From NCBI GenBank assembly GCA_026018925.1, contig JAKSZU010000009.1, positions 84,952,139 to 85,016,138 on the forward strand: a stretch of 64,000 nucleotides of DNA, read 5' to 3'. The translations under genes were made by a program, and so were the position numbers. Each line of letters begins with the position of its first letter. Position 1 is the first letter of the stretch. Shown here one piece after another: positions 19,146 to 30,200 of this stretch. The notes beneath the pieces are model-generated. The model made no database searches. It was not told the DNA's origin and saw only the letters and a program-made list of their open reading frames with translations. The stretch comes from Tupaia tana. Taxonomy: Eukaryota > Chordata > Mammalia > Scandentia > Tupaiidae.

Positions 19146-22100
19146 TCAGACATAGAAAGCAGACAAACGGTATATGTTAAGTGGGGACATACAATGTCTC
19201 TCCTTCATAATCTGGCTTGCCTCACTCAGCAGTACATCTTCCATATTCTTCCACTTTCTGTCAAAAGCCAGGGCTCTGTTGGTTTTTATGGCTGAGTAGT
19301 ATTCCATAGAGTATATGAGCCACAGTTTTTCAATCCATTCCTCCATACGGGGACATCTGGGTTGGTTCCAAGACTTAGCAATTGTGAATAGTGCCGCAAT
19401 AAACATCGATGTGCAAGCACTTTTCCAATGAAGAATTCTTCTGTCCTTTGGGTAGATACCGAGGAGTGGGATCTCTGGATCATATGGTAGATCTATCTGT
19501 AGATTTTTGAGGAATCTCCAAATTATTCTCCACAGTGGTTGGACCAATCTACATTCCCACCAGCAGTGTAAAAGAGTTCCCCTTTCACCACACCCCCGCC
19601 AACACTTATCATTTTTTGTTTTTTTAATATTAGACAATCTGACTGGGGTTAGGTGGTACCTCATTGTTGTTTTTATCTGCATTTCCCTTACGATGAGGGA
19701 GGTTGAACATTTTTTCATATGCCTTTTGGCCATTCGTATGTCATCTTTAGAGAGTGTTTTCTTCATCTCCTTCTCCCATCTTTTAATAGGGTTGATCATC
19801 TTTTTTCCAAACACCTTTTTTAGTTCCTTGTATATTCTGGTTATCAGTCCCTTATCTGATGCAACATTTACAAAAATATTTTCCCATTCTGAGGGCTGTC
19901 GATTCACACTAACTACTGTGTCTTTGGCCATGCAGAAACTTCTTAGTCTGATGTAATCCCACTTGTCTATTTTGTGGACGATGGACTCTGCTTTGAGTGT
20001 CTTCTTTAGGAAGTCTTTCCCTACACCAATGTCTCCCAGAGTTTCCCCAGCATTCTCCAGGAGCAGCTTTATAGTTTGAGGTCTTAGATTTAGATCCTTG
20101 ATCCACCTTGACTTGATTCTTGTCAAAGGAGAGAGGTAGGGGTTCAGATTCATCTTTCTGCAAGTGGAAGTCCAGTTTCTCCAGCACCACTTGCTGAAGA
20201 GGCTTTCATTTTCCCACTGGATTGACTGGTACCCCTTGTCAAAGATCAGTTGACTGTATGTTTGGGCACTTATTTCTGGGGACTCTATTCTGTTCCATTG
20301 GTCCACATGTCTGTTTCTGTGCCAATACCATGCTGTCTTTATTACCACAGCTTTGTAATACATTTTTGGATCGGGGATTGAGATGCCACCCACTCCATTC
20401 TTCTTGTGTAGAAGTGCTTTGGCAATACGGGGTCTTTTATGATTCCAGACAAATTTTAAGATTGTCTTTTCTAGATCTGTGAAGAATGTGTCTGGTACTT
20501 TGATTGGCATTGCATTAAATAGGTAGATTAATTTGGGTAGAATTGCCATTTTGATTATATTAACTCTTCCAATCCATGAACATGGGATGTCCTTCCATTT
20601 TTTTGTGTCATTTTCAATTTCTTTTTTTACCTTCTCATAGTTTTCCTTGTGGAGGTCTTTAACTTCTTTGGTTAGATTTATTCCTAAATATCTTATACTT
20701 TTAGTGGCTATGGTAAACGGAATAAGTTTTTTCAGTTCTATCTCAGTCTGCCTGTTATTCGTATACAGAAATGCTATCGATTTCTGTATATTGATTTTAT
20801 ATCCTGCAACTTTACTGTAATCATGTATTACTTCCAGTAGTTTTTCCATGGAGACCATTGGGTCTTCTATGTATACAATCATGTCATCTGCAAATAGAGA
20901 GAGTTTCACCTCTTCTTTTCCTATTCGAATGCCCTTTATTTTTTCCTCTTTTCTGATTGCGTTGGCGAGGACTTCCAGAACTATGTTGAAAAGGAGAGGA
21001 GAAAGTGGGCATCCTTGTCTTGTTCCTGTGTTTAGTGGGAAAGCTTTCAGCTTTTCTCCATTCAGGATGATGTTCGCTATGGGTTTTTCATAGATGGCTT
21101 TTATTGTATTGAGAAATGGCCCTTCTATGCCAATTTTGCTAAGAGTCTTGATCATGAAGGGATGTTGTATCTTATCAAATGCTTTTTCTGCGTCAATCGA
21201 TATGACCATATGGTTTTTGTCTTTCTTCCTATTAATATGGTGTATTATGTTTATGGTTTTGCGTATGTTGAACCAACCTTGCATTCCTGGAATAAAGCCT
21301 ACCTGATCATGGTGTATGATCTTCTGTATAAGTTGTTGAATACGATTTGCTAGTATCTTGTTGAGAATCTTTGAGTCTATGTTCATCAGAGATATTGGTC
21401 TATAGTTTTCCTTCCTTGTCCTGTCCTTATCTGTTTTGAGGATGAGGGTGACAGAGGCTTCATAGAATGAATTAGGGAGAGATTCACCCTTTTGGATCTT
21501 TAGAAATAATTTGAGCAGAATGGGAGTTAACTCTTCTTTGAAAGTTTTGTAGAATTCAGAGGTGAATCCATCGGGGCCAGGGCTTTTCTTTGTTGGGAGG
21601 TTACTTATTACTGATTCAATTTCCTGGCTTGTTATGGGCCTATTTAGACTCTCTATTTCTTCCTGGCTCATTCTTGGTAGATTATATTTGTCCAGGAATT
21701 TGTCCATCTCATCCAGATTATCTTGTTTCTTAGCGTATAGATGTTCAAAGTATCCTCTAATGATGTTTTGAATTTCTACTATGTCTGTTGTTATGTTACC
21801 AGCCTCATTGCAGATTTGATTCACCTGGTTCCTTTCTCTCTTCTTCTTAATAAGTCTCGCTAGTGGGGTATCAATTTTGTTTATCCTTTCAAAGAACCAG
21901 CTTTTGCTTTCACTTACTTTCTGTATAGTACGTTTATTTTCTATTTCATTTATTTCTGCTCGGATCTTTATTATTTCCTTTCTCCTGTAATTTTTTGGAT
22001 TTTTTTGCTGTTGCTTTTCCAATTCTCTAAGGCTTGATGTTAGGTGATCCATTAGCCTTTTCTCTGTCTTCCTCTTATGTGCACTAACTGCTATGAACTT

Positions 22101-23003
22101 CCCTCTTATGACTGCTTTGGCAGTGTCCCAAAGATTATGGAAACTTGTATCTTCATTGTCATTGGCTTCCATGAATCTTTTGATTTCAGACTTTATTTCT
22201 TCGGTAATAGTGGAGTCATTCAGGAGTAGGTTATTTAGTTTCCATGTTTTTAGGTATTTTTGAGGATTTCTCTTGAAATTAAACTCGAGTTTGATTCCAT
22301 CATGGTCAGAGAAGATGCTGGAAATAGTTTCTATGCCTCTGAATCTGCAGAGGCTTGCTTTGTGTCCTATGATGTGGTCAATCTTCGAGAAAGTTCCATG
22401 TCAGGGTGAGAAAAAACTATATCTTGTGGTTTTTGGGTGGAAAGTTCTATAGATGTCTGTTAAGTCCAATTGATTTATGGTATCATTTAGATCCTTGATC
22501 TCTCTACCTATTTTTTGCCTAGATGATCTGTCCAGAGGGGATAATGCGGTGTTGAGATCTCCAACAATTAGTGTGTTGCAGTCTATCTCCCCTTTCAGAT
22601 CTAACAATCTTTCCTTCACATATTTGGGTGCTCCTGTGTTAGGAGCATAGATATTAATAAGCGTTATATCTTCTCGATCTATAGAACCTTTTACTATGAT
22701 GTAGTGCCCTTCTTTGTCTCTTCGGACACTTTTTGTTTTAAAGCCTATTTTGTCAGAAATTAGTATCGCAACTCCAGCTCTTTTTTGGTTCCCAACTGCA
22801 TGGAAAACCTTTTTCCAACCCTTCACTTTCAGTCTATGTATGTCTTTTTCCATGAGGTGGGTTTCTTGTAGGCAACAGATAGAGGGTTTCTGTTTTTTTA
22901 TCCATTCAGCCAGTCTGTGTCTCTTGATTGGAGAATTTAACCCATTAACATTCAATGTTATTATCGATGTTACAGGATCTGTACCGACATTTAAGTTAGC
23001 CAT
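19146..23003 (-). pseudogene. L1 ORF2 (endonuclease/RT), one in-frame stop
   Basis: ORF2p nicks DNA and reverse-transcribes L1 RNA at the target. The frame is open for 1,285 codons, usual for mammalian L1, except for one TGA at 22401-22403 (codon 201). Before it: an AP-type endonuclease with SICCLQETHL (Glu47) and VGDLN (Asp149, Asn151); the catalytic SDHDG lies just after the stop. From the next Met (22172) a 1,008-residue stretch holds the RT domain with [23 protein letters not shown] and the catalytic FADD (about 20880-20900), then the C-terminal Cys knuckle [18 protein letters not shown]. Start chosen at MANL, 44 bases after ORF1. The TGA could be a real mutation or a consensus error; it separates part of the endonuclease from RT. 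Confidence 0.93.
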
Positions 23004-23047
23004 TGTCTTAGTTGCCTGTTATTTCTTTGTTTCTGGCTGTTGCGTCT

Positions 23048-24007
23048 TTAGTTTTCCTGGAACAGTACTTTCTTCAGGATTTCTTGAAGAGCTGGTCTGG
23101 TGTTGGCAAATTCTTTCAGGTTTTGTTTGTCTGAGAAGATTTTAATCTTTTTTTCCCAAATGAAGGATAATCTTGCAGGGTATAATAGTCTTGGCTGAAA
23201 TTGTTTCTCTCTTAACACTTTCAGTATGTCTTCCCATTCTTTTCTTGCTTGCATTGTTTCTGATGAGAGGTCTGGTGTTAGTCTTATGGGATGGCCTTTG
23301 TAAGTTACTTCTCGTTTCTCTCTTGCCAGTTTTAGTATCATGTCTTTTTCTGTGATGTTAGACAGCCTGGCTAAGATGTGCCTTGGGGAAGATCTTCTGG
23401 GGTTGATTCTATTTGGGGTCCTTTGTATTTCTTGGGTCCGGATGGTTCGGTGCCTCTCTAGGCTTGGGAAATTTTCTTCCAAGATGTCATGGAATAGATT
23501 TTCCATTCCGCTATTAGTTTCTTCACCTTCTGGGATGCCGATTGTTCTGATGTTTGGGCGTCTAATAGAGTCTAGTATTTCCCGTATATTATCCTCATGT
23601 TTTTTAGTTATTTTCTCGATCTTTTTGTAGTTTTTTTCTAGATCAGAGGTTTTATCTTCTACATCAGAGATTCGATCTTCAGCATGGTCTAATCGGCTCT
23701 TAATACTTTCCAGAGAGTTTTTGATTTCTTGTATTATAGACTTTATCTCTAATAGTTCCACCTGATTCTTTCTCAGAGTATCCATTTCTTCTTTCATATC
23801 CTGGAAGGACTTCCTAATTTCCTGTAGTTCGTTGTCTCTTTTTTTTTCCAATTCACAGAATTTGGTCACCATGAATGTTCGAAATTCTGTGTCTGTCATT
23901 TTGGTAACGTCCTCCATATTTACGAGACATGGAGGGGCATTTTCCTTTGTTGGAGACATATTTTCTTGTTTATTCAGACCTGGGGCTCTTTTTCTACTTT
24001 TAGCCAT
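23048..24007 (-). CDS. L1 ORF1 protein, intact 319 aa
   Basis: ORF1p is the trimeric RNA-binding chaperone of the L1 ribonucleoprotein, acting in the cytoplasm and during nuclear target-primed integration. The 319-residue length is close to the 338 of human ORF1p. Visible order: a basic N-terminus (MAKSRKRAP); a long charged coiled coil with heptad-like spacing (about residues 45-150, including ELLEIKSIIQEIKNSLESIK); an RRM start with IRTIGIPEGEE; and a C-terminal domain with REKREVTYKGHPIRLTPDL and REKQFQPRLLYPARLSFI. It ends QEN, as in the decayed copies. The downstream ORF2 has one stop, so ORF1p could still be made and act in trans. Expression is not shown by the sequence. Confidence 0.93.
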   Translation of the reverse strand: MAKSRKRAPGLNKQENMSPTKENAPPCLVNMEDVTKMTDTEFRTFMVTKFCELEKKRDNELQEIRKSFQDMKEEMDTLRKNQVELLEIKSIIQEIKNSLESIKSRLDHAEDRISDVEDKTSDLEKNYKKIEKITKKHEDNIREILDSIRRPNIRTIGIPEGEETNSGMENLFHDILEENFPSLERHRTIRTQEIQRTPNRINPRRSSPRHILARLSNITEKDMILKLAREKREVTYKGHPIRLTPDLSSETMQARKEWEDILKVLREKQFQPRLLYPARLSFIWEKKIKIFSDKQNLKEFANTRPALQEILKKVLFQEN

Positions 24008-24383
24008 TGGAAGATTACTTCCCTTTTAAAGACCTCTTGGGAGAACTTTTGTCCCACGAGAAGTAAGAGTCTTTCCTTTTTGATGGGAATAGCTGTTTGT
24101 TGAAGTCTCTCTTCTGTTGTTTTTACCAATGTGTTTTCAAGAGCGGAACTCTACAGAAGGGTCTAACAAGCAGTATCTCCTTTTTCAAAGGGGATCAGTA
24201 CTAGGGAGGATCCCAGAGACACTTACCTTCCTAGGAAATTTCAGATATATGATTCTGGACCTGTCTAGTCTGTCTGGCACATTAAAAAATAAGGAGGAGA
24301 GGACAATATGCAACTAAAGGAAAGACAACACAGAAAAATAAAGAAAAAGTCGCGGGCCGCGCGTTAGCGCGGCGCGCGATTTC
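24008..24383 (-). promoter_or_regulatory. Non-repeated 5'UTR (tether) of the near-intact L1
   Basis: The region between ORF1 and the tandem array. It shares the GGACCTGTCTAG block (24257-24268) and neighbouring sequence with the tether of the HAL1-like element (8040-8051). It is T-rich on the minus strand near 24310-24348. Its upstream end (24349-24383) is an abrupt CpG-dense patch. By analogy with rodent L1 it would be the segment between promoter monomers and ORF1; promoter activity is inferred. Confidence 0.7.
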
Positions 24384-24385
24384 GC
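24349..24385. promoter_or_regulatory. CpG-dense patch with hairpin at L1/array junction
   Basis: About 37 bases contain roughly 11 CpG dinucleotides, while each neighbouring 129-bp unit has only about two. Inside is a perfect 7-bp inverted repeat, GCCGCGC (24356-24362) and GCGCGGC (24367-24373), around a GTTA loop. It matches neither the array unit nor the tether. It could be a transcription start/CpG control site of the L1, or a junction filler. Confidence 0.5.
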
Positions 24386-24434
24386 CAGAGGCTTGCAGGA
24401 GCGCCTATTGCCTTCTGGCAGTCCCGGATGGTCT

Positions 24435-24526
24435 GGGGGCAGAAGGAGAGCTAGGTGTTAACAAGGGAATGCAGGGGTTTCAAGAGAGAAAAAAAACCGC
24501 CTCAAGGAAATCCTGGCTACCTACCT
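24435..24526 (-). repeat. 92-bp extra block, long monomer 1
   Basis: An insert between two 129-bp units, making a 221-bp long form. On the L1-sense strand it contains a GGTTTTTTTTCTCTCTTG tract, CCCTTGTTAACACCTAG and a CCTTCTGCCCCCAG end. These resemble the T-rich, TTGTTAAT and pyrimidine-CAG modules of the other L1 monomer families. Two 129-bp units separate it from the next insert. Confidence 0.85.
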
Positions 24527-24784
24527 AGAAGGTGGAGTCTGGGGCCTGGGGGTCTGGAAGTGAGGTGGGGGTCAGAGGTGACCCTCCCTCAGTGTCCCTT
24601 GCTGGCCAGAGGCTTGCAGGAGCGCCTATTGCCTTCTGGCAGTCCCGGATGGTCTAGAAGGTGGAGTCTGGGGCCTGGGGGTCTGGAAGTGAGGTGGGGG
24701 TCAGAGGTGACCCTCCCTCAGTGTCCCTTGCTGGCCAGAGGCTTGCAGGAGCGCCTATTGCCTTCTGGCAGTCCCGGATGGTCT

Positions 24785-24876
24785 GGGGGCAGAAGGAGAG
24801 CTAGGTGTTAACAAGGGAATGCAGGGGTTTCAAGAGAGAAAAAAAACCGCCTCAAGGAAATCCTGGCTACCTACCT
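24785..24876 (-). repeat. 92-bp extra block, long monomer 2
   Basis: Same block as at 24435. Three full 129-bp units separate it from the third insert. Confidence 0.85.
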
Positions 24877-25263
24877 AGAAGGTGGAGTCTGGGGCCTGGG
24901 GGTCTGGAAGTGAGGTGGGGGTCAGAGGTGACCCTCCCTCAGTGTCCCTTGCTGGCCAGAGGCTTGCAGGAGCGCCTATTGCCTTCTGGCAGTCCCGGAT
25001 GGTCTAGAAGGTGGAGTCTGGGGCCTGGGGGTCTGGAAGTGAGGTGGGGGTCAGAGGTGACCCTCCCTCAGTGTCCCTTGCTGGCCAGAGGCTTGCAGGA
25101 GCGCCTATTGCCTTCTGGCAGTCCCGGATGGTCTAGAAGGTGGAGTCTGGGGCCTGGGGGTCTGGAAGTGAGGTGGGGGTCAGAGGTGACCCTCCCTCAG
25201 TGTCCCTTGCTGGCCAGAGGCTTGCAGGAGCGCCTATTGCCTTCTGGCAGTCCCGGATGGTCT

Positions 25264-25356
25264 GGGGGCAGAAGGAGAGCTAGGTGTTAACAAGGGAATG
25301 CAGGGGTTTCAAGAGAGAAAAAAAAACCGCCTCAAGGAAATCCTGGCTACCTACCT
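25264..25356 (-). repeat. 93-bp extra block, long monomer 3
   Basis: Same block with one extra A in its A run. Six full 129-bp units separate it from the fourth insert. Confidence 0.85.
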
Positions 25357-26130
25357 AGAAGGTGGAGTCTGGGGCCTGGGGGTCTGGAAGTGAGGTGGGG
25401 GTCAGAGGTGACCCTCCCTCAGTGTCCCTTGCTGGCCAGAGGCTTGCAGGAGCGCCTATTGCCTTCTGGCAGTCCCGGATGGTCTAGAAGGTGGAGTCTG
25501 GGGCCTGGGGGTCTGGAAGTGAGGTGGGGGTCAGAGGTGACCCTCCCTCAGTGTCCCTTGCTGGCCAGAGGCTTGCAGGAGCGCCTATTGCCTTCTGGCA
25601 GTCCCGGATGGTCTAGAAGGTGGAGTCTGGGGCCTGGGGGTCTGGAAGTGAGGTGGGGGTCAGAGGTGACCCTCCCTCAGTGTCCCTTGCTGGCCAGAGG
25701 CTTGCAGGAGCGCCTATTGCCTTCTGGCAGTCCCGGATGGTCTAGAAGGTGGAGTCTGGGGCCTGGGGGTCTGGAAGTGAGGTGGGGGTCAGAGGTGACC
25801 CTCCCTCAGTGTCCCTTGCTGGCCAGAGGCTTGCAGGAGCGCCTATTGCCTTCTGGCAGTCCCGGATGGTCTAGAAGGTGGAGTCTGGGGCCTGGGGGTC
25901 TGGAAGTGAGGTGGGGGTCAGAGGTGACCCTCCCTCAGTGTCCCTTGCTGGCCAGAGGCTTGCAGGAGCGCCTATTGCCTTCTGGCAGTCCCGGATGGTC
26001 TAGAAGGTGGAGTCTGGGGCCTGGGGGTCTGGAAGTGAGGTGGGGGTCAGAGGTGACCCTCCCTCAGTGTCCCTTGCTGGCCAGAGGCTTGCAGGAGCGC
26101 CTATTGCCTTCTGGCAGTCCCGGATGGTCT

Positions 26131-26222
26131 GGGGGCAGAAGGAGAGCTAGGTGTTAACAAGGGAATGCAGGGGTTTCAAGAGAGAAAAAAAACCGCCTCA
26201 AGGAAATCCTGGCTACCTACCT
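26131..26222 (-). repeat. 92-bp extra block, long monomer 4
   Basis: Same block. Seven full 129-bp units separate it from the fifth insert. Confidence 0.85.
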
Positions 26223-27125
26223 AGAAGGTGGAGTCTGGGGCCTGGGGGTCTGGAAGTGAGGTGGGGGTCAGAGGTGACCCTCCCTCAGTGTCCCTTGCTG
26301 GCCAGAGGCTTGCAGGAGCGCCTATTGCCTTCTGGCAGTCCCGGATGGTCTAGAAGGTGGAGTCTGGGGCCTGGGGGTCTGGAAGTGAGGTGGGGGTCAG
26401 AGGTGACCCTCCCTCAGTGTCCCTTGCTGGCCAGAGGCTTGCAGGAGCGCCTATTGCCTTCTGGCAGTCCCGGATGGTCTAGAAGGTGGAGTCTGGGGCC
26501 TGGGGGTCTGGAAGTGAGGTGGGGGTCAGAGGTGACCCTCCCTCAGTGTCCCTTGCTGGCCAGAGGCTTGCAGGAGCGCCTATTGCCTTCTGGCAGTCCC
26601 GGATGGTCTAGAAGGTGGAGTCTGGGGCCTGGGGGTCTGGAAGTGAGGTGGGGGTCAGAGGTGACCCTCCCTCAGTGTCCCTTGCTGGCCAGAGGCTTGC
26701 AGGAGCGCCTATTGCCTTCTGGCAGTCCCGGATGGTCTAGAAGGTGGAGTCTGGGGCCTGGGGGTCTGGAAGTGAGGTGGGGGTCAGAGGTGACCCTCCC
26801 TCAGTGTCCCTTGCTGGCCAGAGGCTTGCAGGAGCGCCTATTGCCTTCTGGCAGTCCCGGATGGTCTAGAAGGTGGAGTCTGGGGCCTGGGGGTCTGGAA
26901 GTGAGGTGGGGGTCAGAGGTGACCCTCCCTCAGTGTCCCTTGCTGGCCAGAGGCTTGCAGGAGCGCCTATTGCCTTCTGGCAGTCCCGGATGGTCTAGAA
27001 GGTGGAGTCTGGGGCCTGGGGGTCTGGAAGTGAGGTGGGGGTCAGAGGTGACCCTCCCTCAGTGTCCCTTGCTGGCCAGAGGCTTGCAGGAGCGCCTATT
27101 GCCTTCTGGCAGTCCCGGATGGTCT

Positions 27126-27217
27126 GGGGGCAGAAGGAGAGCTAGGTGTTAACAAGGGAATGCAGGGGTTTCAAGAGAGAAAAAAAACCGCCTCAAGGAA
27201 ATCCTGGCTACCTACCT
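27126..27217 (-). repeat. 92-bp extra block, long monomer 5
   Basis: Same block. The next long form is 57 units away, so the interval 27218-34574 is an uninterrupted short-unit run (57 x 129 = 7353 bases plus four single-base insertions). Confidence 0.85.
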
Positions 27218-30200
27218 AGAAGGTGGAGTCTGGGGCCTGGGGGTCTGGAAGTGAGGTGGGGGTCAGAGGTGACCCTCCCTCAGTGTCCCTTGCTGGCCAG
27301 AGGCTTGCAGGAGCGCCTATTGCCTTCTGGCAGTCCCGGATGGTCTAGAAGGTGGAGTCTGGGGCCTGGGGGTCTGGAAGTGAGGTGGGGGTCAGAGGTG
27401 ACCCTCCCTCAGTGTCCCTTGCTGGCCAGAGGCTTGCAGGAGCGCCTATTGCCTTCTGGCAGTCCCGGATGGTCTAGAAGGTGGAGTCTGGGGCCTGGGG
27501 GTCTGGAAGTGAGGTGGGGGTCAGAGGTGACCCTCCCTCAGTGTCCCTTGCTGGCCAGAGGCTTGCAGGAGCGCCTATTGCCTTCTGGCAGTCCCGGATG
27601 GTCTAGAAGGTGGAGTCTGGGGCCTGGGGGTCTGGAAGTGAGGTGGGGGTCAGAGGTGACCCTCCCTCAGTGTCCCTTGCTGGCCAGAGGCTTGCAGGAG
27701 CGCCTATTGCCTTCTGGCAGTCCCGGATGGTCTAGAAGGTGGAGTCTGGGGCCTGGGGGTCTGGAAGTGAGGTGGGGGTCAGAGGTGACCCTCCCTCAGT
27801 GTCCCTTGCTGGCCAGAGGCTTGCAGGAGCGCCTATTGCCTTCTGGCAGTCCCGGATGGTCTAGAAGGTGGAGTCTGGGGCCTTTGGGTCTGGAAGTGAG
27901 GTGGGGGTCAGAGGTGACCCTCCCTCAGTGTCCCTTGCTGGCCAGAGGCTTGCAGGAGCGCCTATTGCCTTCTGGCAGTCCCGGATGGTCTAGAAGGTGG
28001 AGTCTGGGGCCTGGGGGTCTGGAAGTGAGGTGGGGGTCAGAGGTGACCCTCCCTCAGTGTCCCTTGCTGGCCAGAGGCTTGCAGGAGCGCCTATTGCCTT
28101 CTGGCAGTCCCGGATGGTCTAGAAGGTGGAGTCTGGGGCCTGGGGGTCTGGAAGTGAGGTGGGGGTCAGAGGTGACCCTCCCTCAGTGTCCCTTGCTGGC
28201 CAGAGGCTTGCAGGAGCGCCTATTGCCTTCTGGCAGTCCCGGATGGTCTAGAAGGTGGAGTCTGGGGCCTGGGGGTCTGGAAGTGAGGTGGGGGTCAGAG
28301 GTGACCCTCCCTCAGTGTCCCTTGCTGGCCAGAGGCTTGCAGGAGCGCCTATTGCCTTCTGGCAGTCCCGGATGGTCTAGAAGGTGGAGTCTGGGGCCTG
28401 GGGGTCTGGAAGTGAGGTGGGGGTCAGAGGTGACCCTCCCTCAGTGTCCCTTGCTGGCCAGAGGCTTGCAGGAGCGCCTATTGCCTTCTGGCAGTCCCGG
28501 ATGGTCTAGAAGGTGGAGTCTGGGGCCTGGGGGTCTGGAAGTGAGGTGGGGGTCAGAGGTGACCCTCCCTCAGTGTCCCTTGCTGGCCAGAGGCTTGCAG
28601 GAGCGCCTATTGCCTTCTGGCAGTCCCGGATGGTCTAGAAGGTGGAGTCTGGGGCCTGGGGGTCTGGAAGTGAGGTGGGGGTCAGAGGTGACCCTCCCTC
28701 AGTGTCCCTTGCTGGCCAGAGGCTTGCAGGAGCGCCTATTGCCTTCTGGCAGTCCCGGATGGTCTAGAAGGTGGAGTCTGGGGCCTGGGGGTCTGGAAGT
28801 GAGGTGGGGGTCAGAGGTGACCCTCCCTCAGTGTCCCTTGCTGGCCAGAGGCTTGCAGGAGCGCCTATTGCCTTCTGGCAGTCCCGGATGGTCTAGAAGG
28901 TGGAGTCTGGGGCCTGGGGGTCTGGAAGTGAGGTGGGGGTCAGAGGTGACCCTCCCTCAGTGTCCCTTGCTGGCCAGAGGCTTGCAGGAGCGCCTATTGC
29001 CTTCTGGCAGTCCCGGATGGTCTAGAAGGTGGAGTCTGGGGCCTGGGGGTCTGGAAGTGAGGTGGGGGTCAGAGGTGACCCTCCCTCAGTGTCCCTTGCT
29101 GGCCAGAGGCTTGCAGGAGCGCCTATTGCCTTCTGGCAGTCCCGGATGGTCTAGAAGGTGGAGTCTGGGGCCTGGGGGTCTGGAAGTGAGGTGGGGGTCA
29201 GAGGTGACCCTCCCTCAGTGTCCCTTGCTGGCCAGAGGCTTGCAGGAGCGCCTATTGCCTTCTGGCAGTCCCGGATGGTCTAGAAGGTGGAGTCTGGGGC
29301 CTGGGGGTCTGGAAGTGAGGTGGGGGTCAGAGGTGACCCTCCCTCAGTGTCCCTTGCTGGCCAGAGGCTTGCAGGAGCGCCTATTGCCTTCTGGCAGTCC
29401 CGGATGGTCTAGAAGGTGGAGTCTGGGGCCTGGGGGTCTGGAAGTGAGGTGGGGGTCAGAGGTGACCCTCCCTCAGTGTCCCTTGCTGGCCAGAGGCTTG
29501 CAGGAGCGCCTATTGCCTTCTGGCAGTCCCGGATGGTCTAGAAGGTGGAGTCTGGGGCCTGGGGGTCTGGAAGTGAGGTGGGGGTCAGAGGTGACCCTCC
29601 CTCAGTGTCCCTTGCTGGCCAGAGGCTTGCAGGAGCGCCTATTGCCTTCTGGCAGTCCCGGATGGTCTAGAAGGTGGAGTCTGGGGCCTGGGGGTCTGGA
29701 AGTGAGGTGGGGGTCAGAGGTGACCCTCCCTCAGTGTCCCTTGCTGGCCAGAGGCTTGCAGGAGCGCCTATTGCCTTCTGGCAGTCCCGGATGGTCTAGA
29801 AGGTGGAGTCTGGGGCCTGGGGGTCTGGAAGTGAGGTGGGGGTCAGAGGTGACCCTCCCTCAGTGTCCCTTGCTGGCCAGAGGCTTGCAGGAGCGCCTAT
29901 TGCCTTCTGGCAGTCCCGGATGGTCTAGAAGGTGGAGTCTGGGGCCTGGGGGTCTGGAAGTGAGGTGGGGGTCAGAGGTGACCCTCCCTCAGTGTCCCTT
30001 GCTGGCCAGAGGCTTGCAGGAGCGCCTATTGCCTTCTGGCAGTCCCGGATGGTCTAGAAGGTGGAGTCTGGGGCCTGGGGGTCTGGAAGTGAGGTGGGGG
30101 TCAGAGGTGACCCTCCCTCAGTGTCCCTTGCTGGCCAGAGGCTTGCAGGAGCGCCTATTGCCTTCTGGCAGTCCCGGATGGTCTAGAAGGTGGAGTCTGG

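Larger units (their letters stand above)
18849..24383 (-). mobile_element. Near-intact full-length L1
   Basis: Minus-strand LINE-1: T-rich A tail (18849-18903), 3'UTR (18904-19145), ORF2 (23003-19146, one TGA), a 44-bp spacer, ORF1 (24007-23048, intact) and a non-repeated 5'UTR part (24008-24383) that runs directly into the 129-bp array. The left flank is older L1 sequence ending TTAGCTATGGG. No copy of that flank occurs at the L1/array junction, so either the array belongs to the insertion or the other TSD lies elsewhere. It is the youngest L1 body in the window by coding integrity. Confidence 0.92.
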
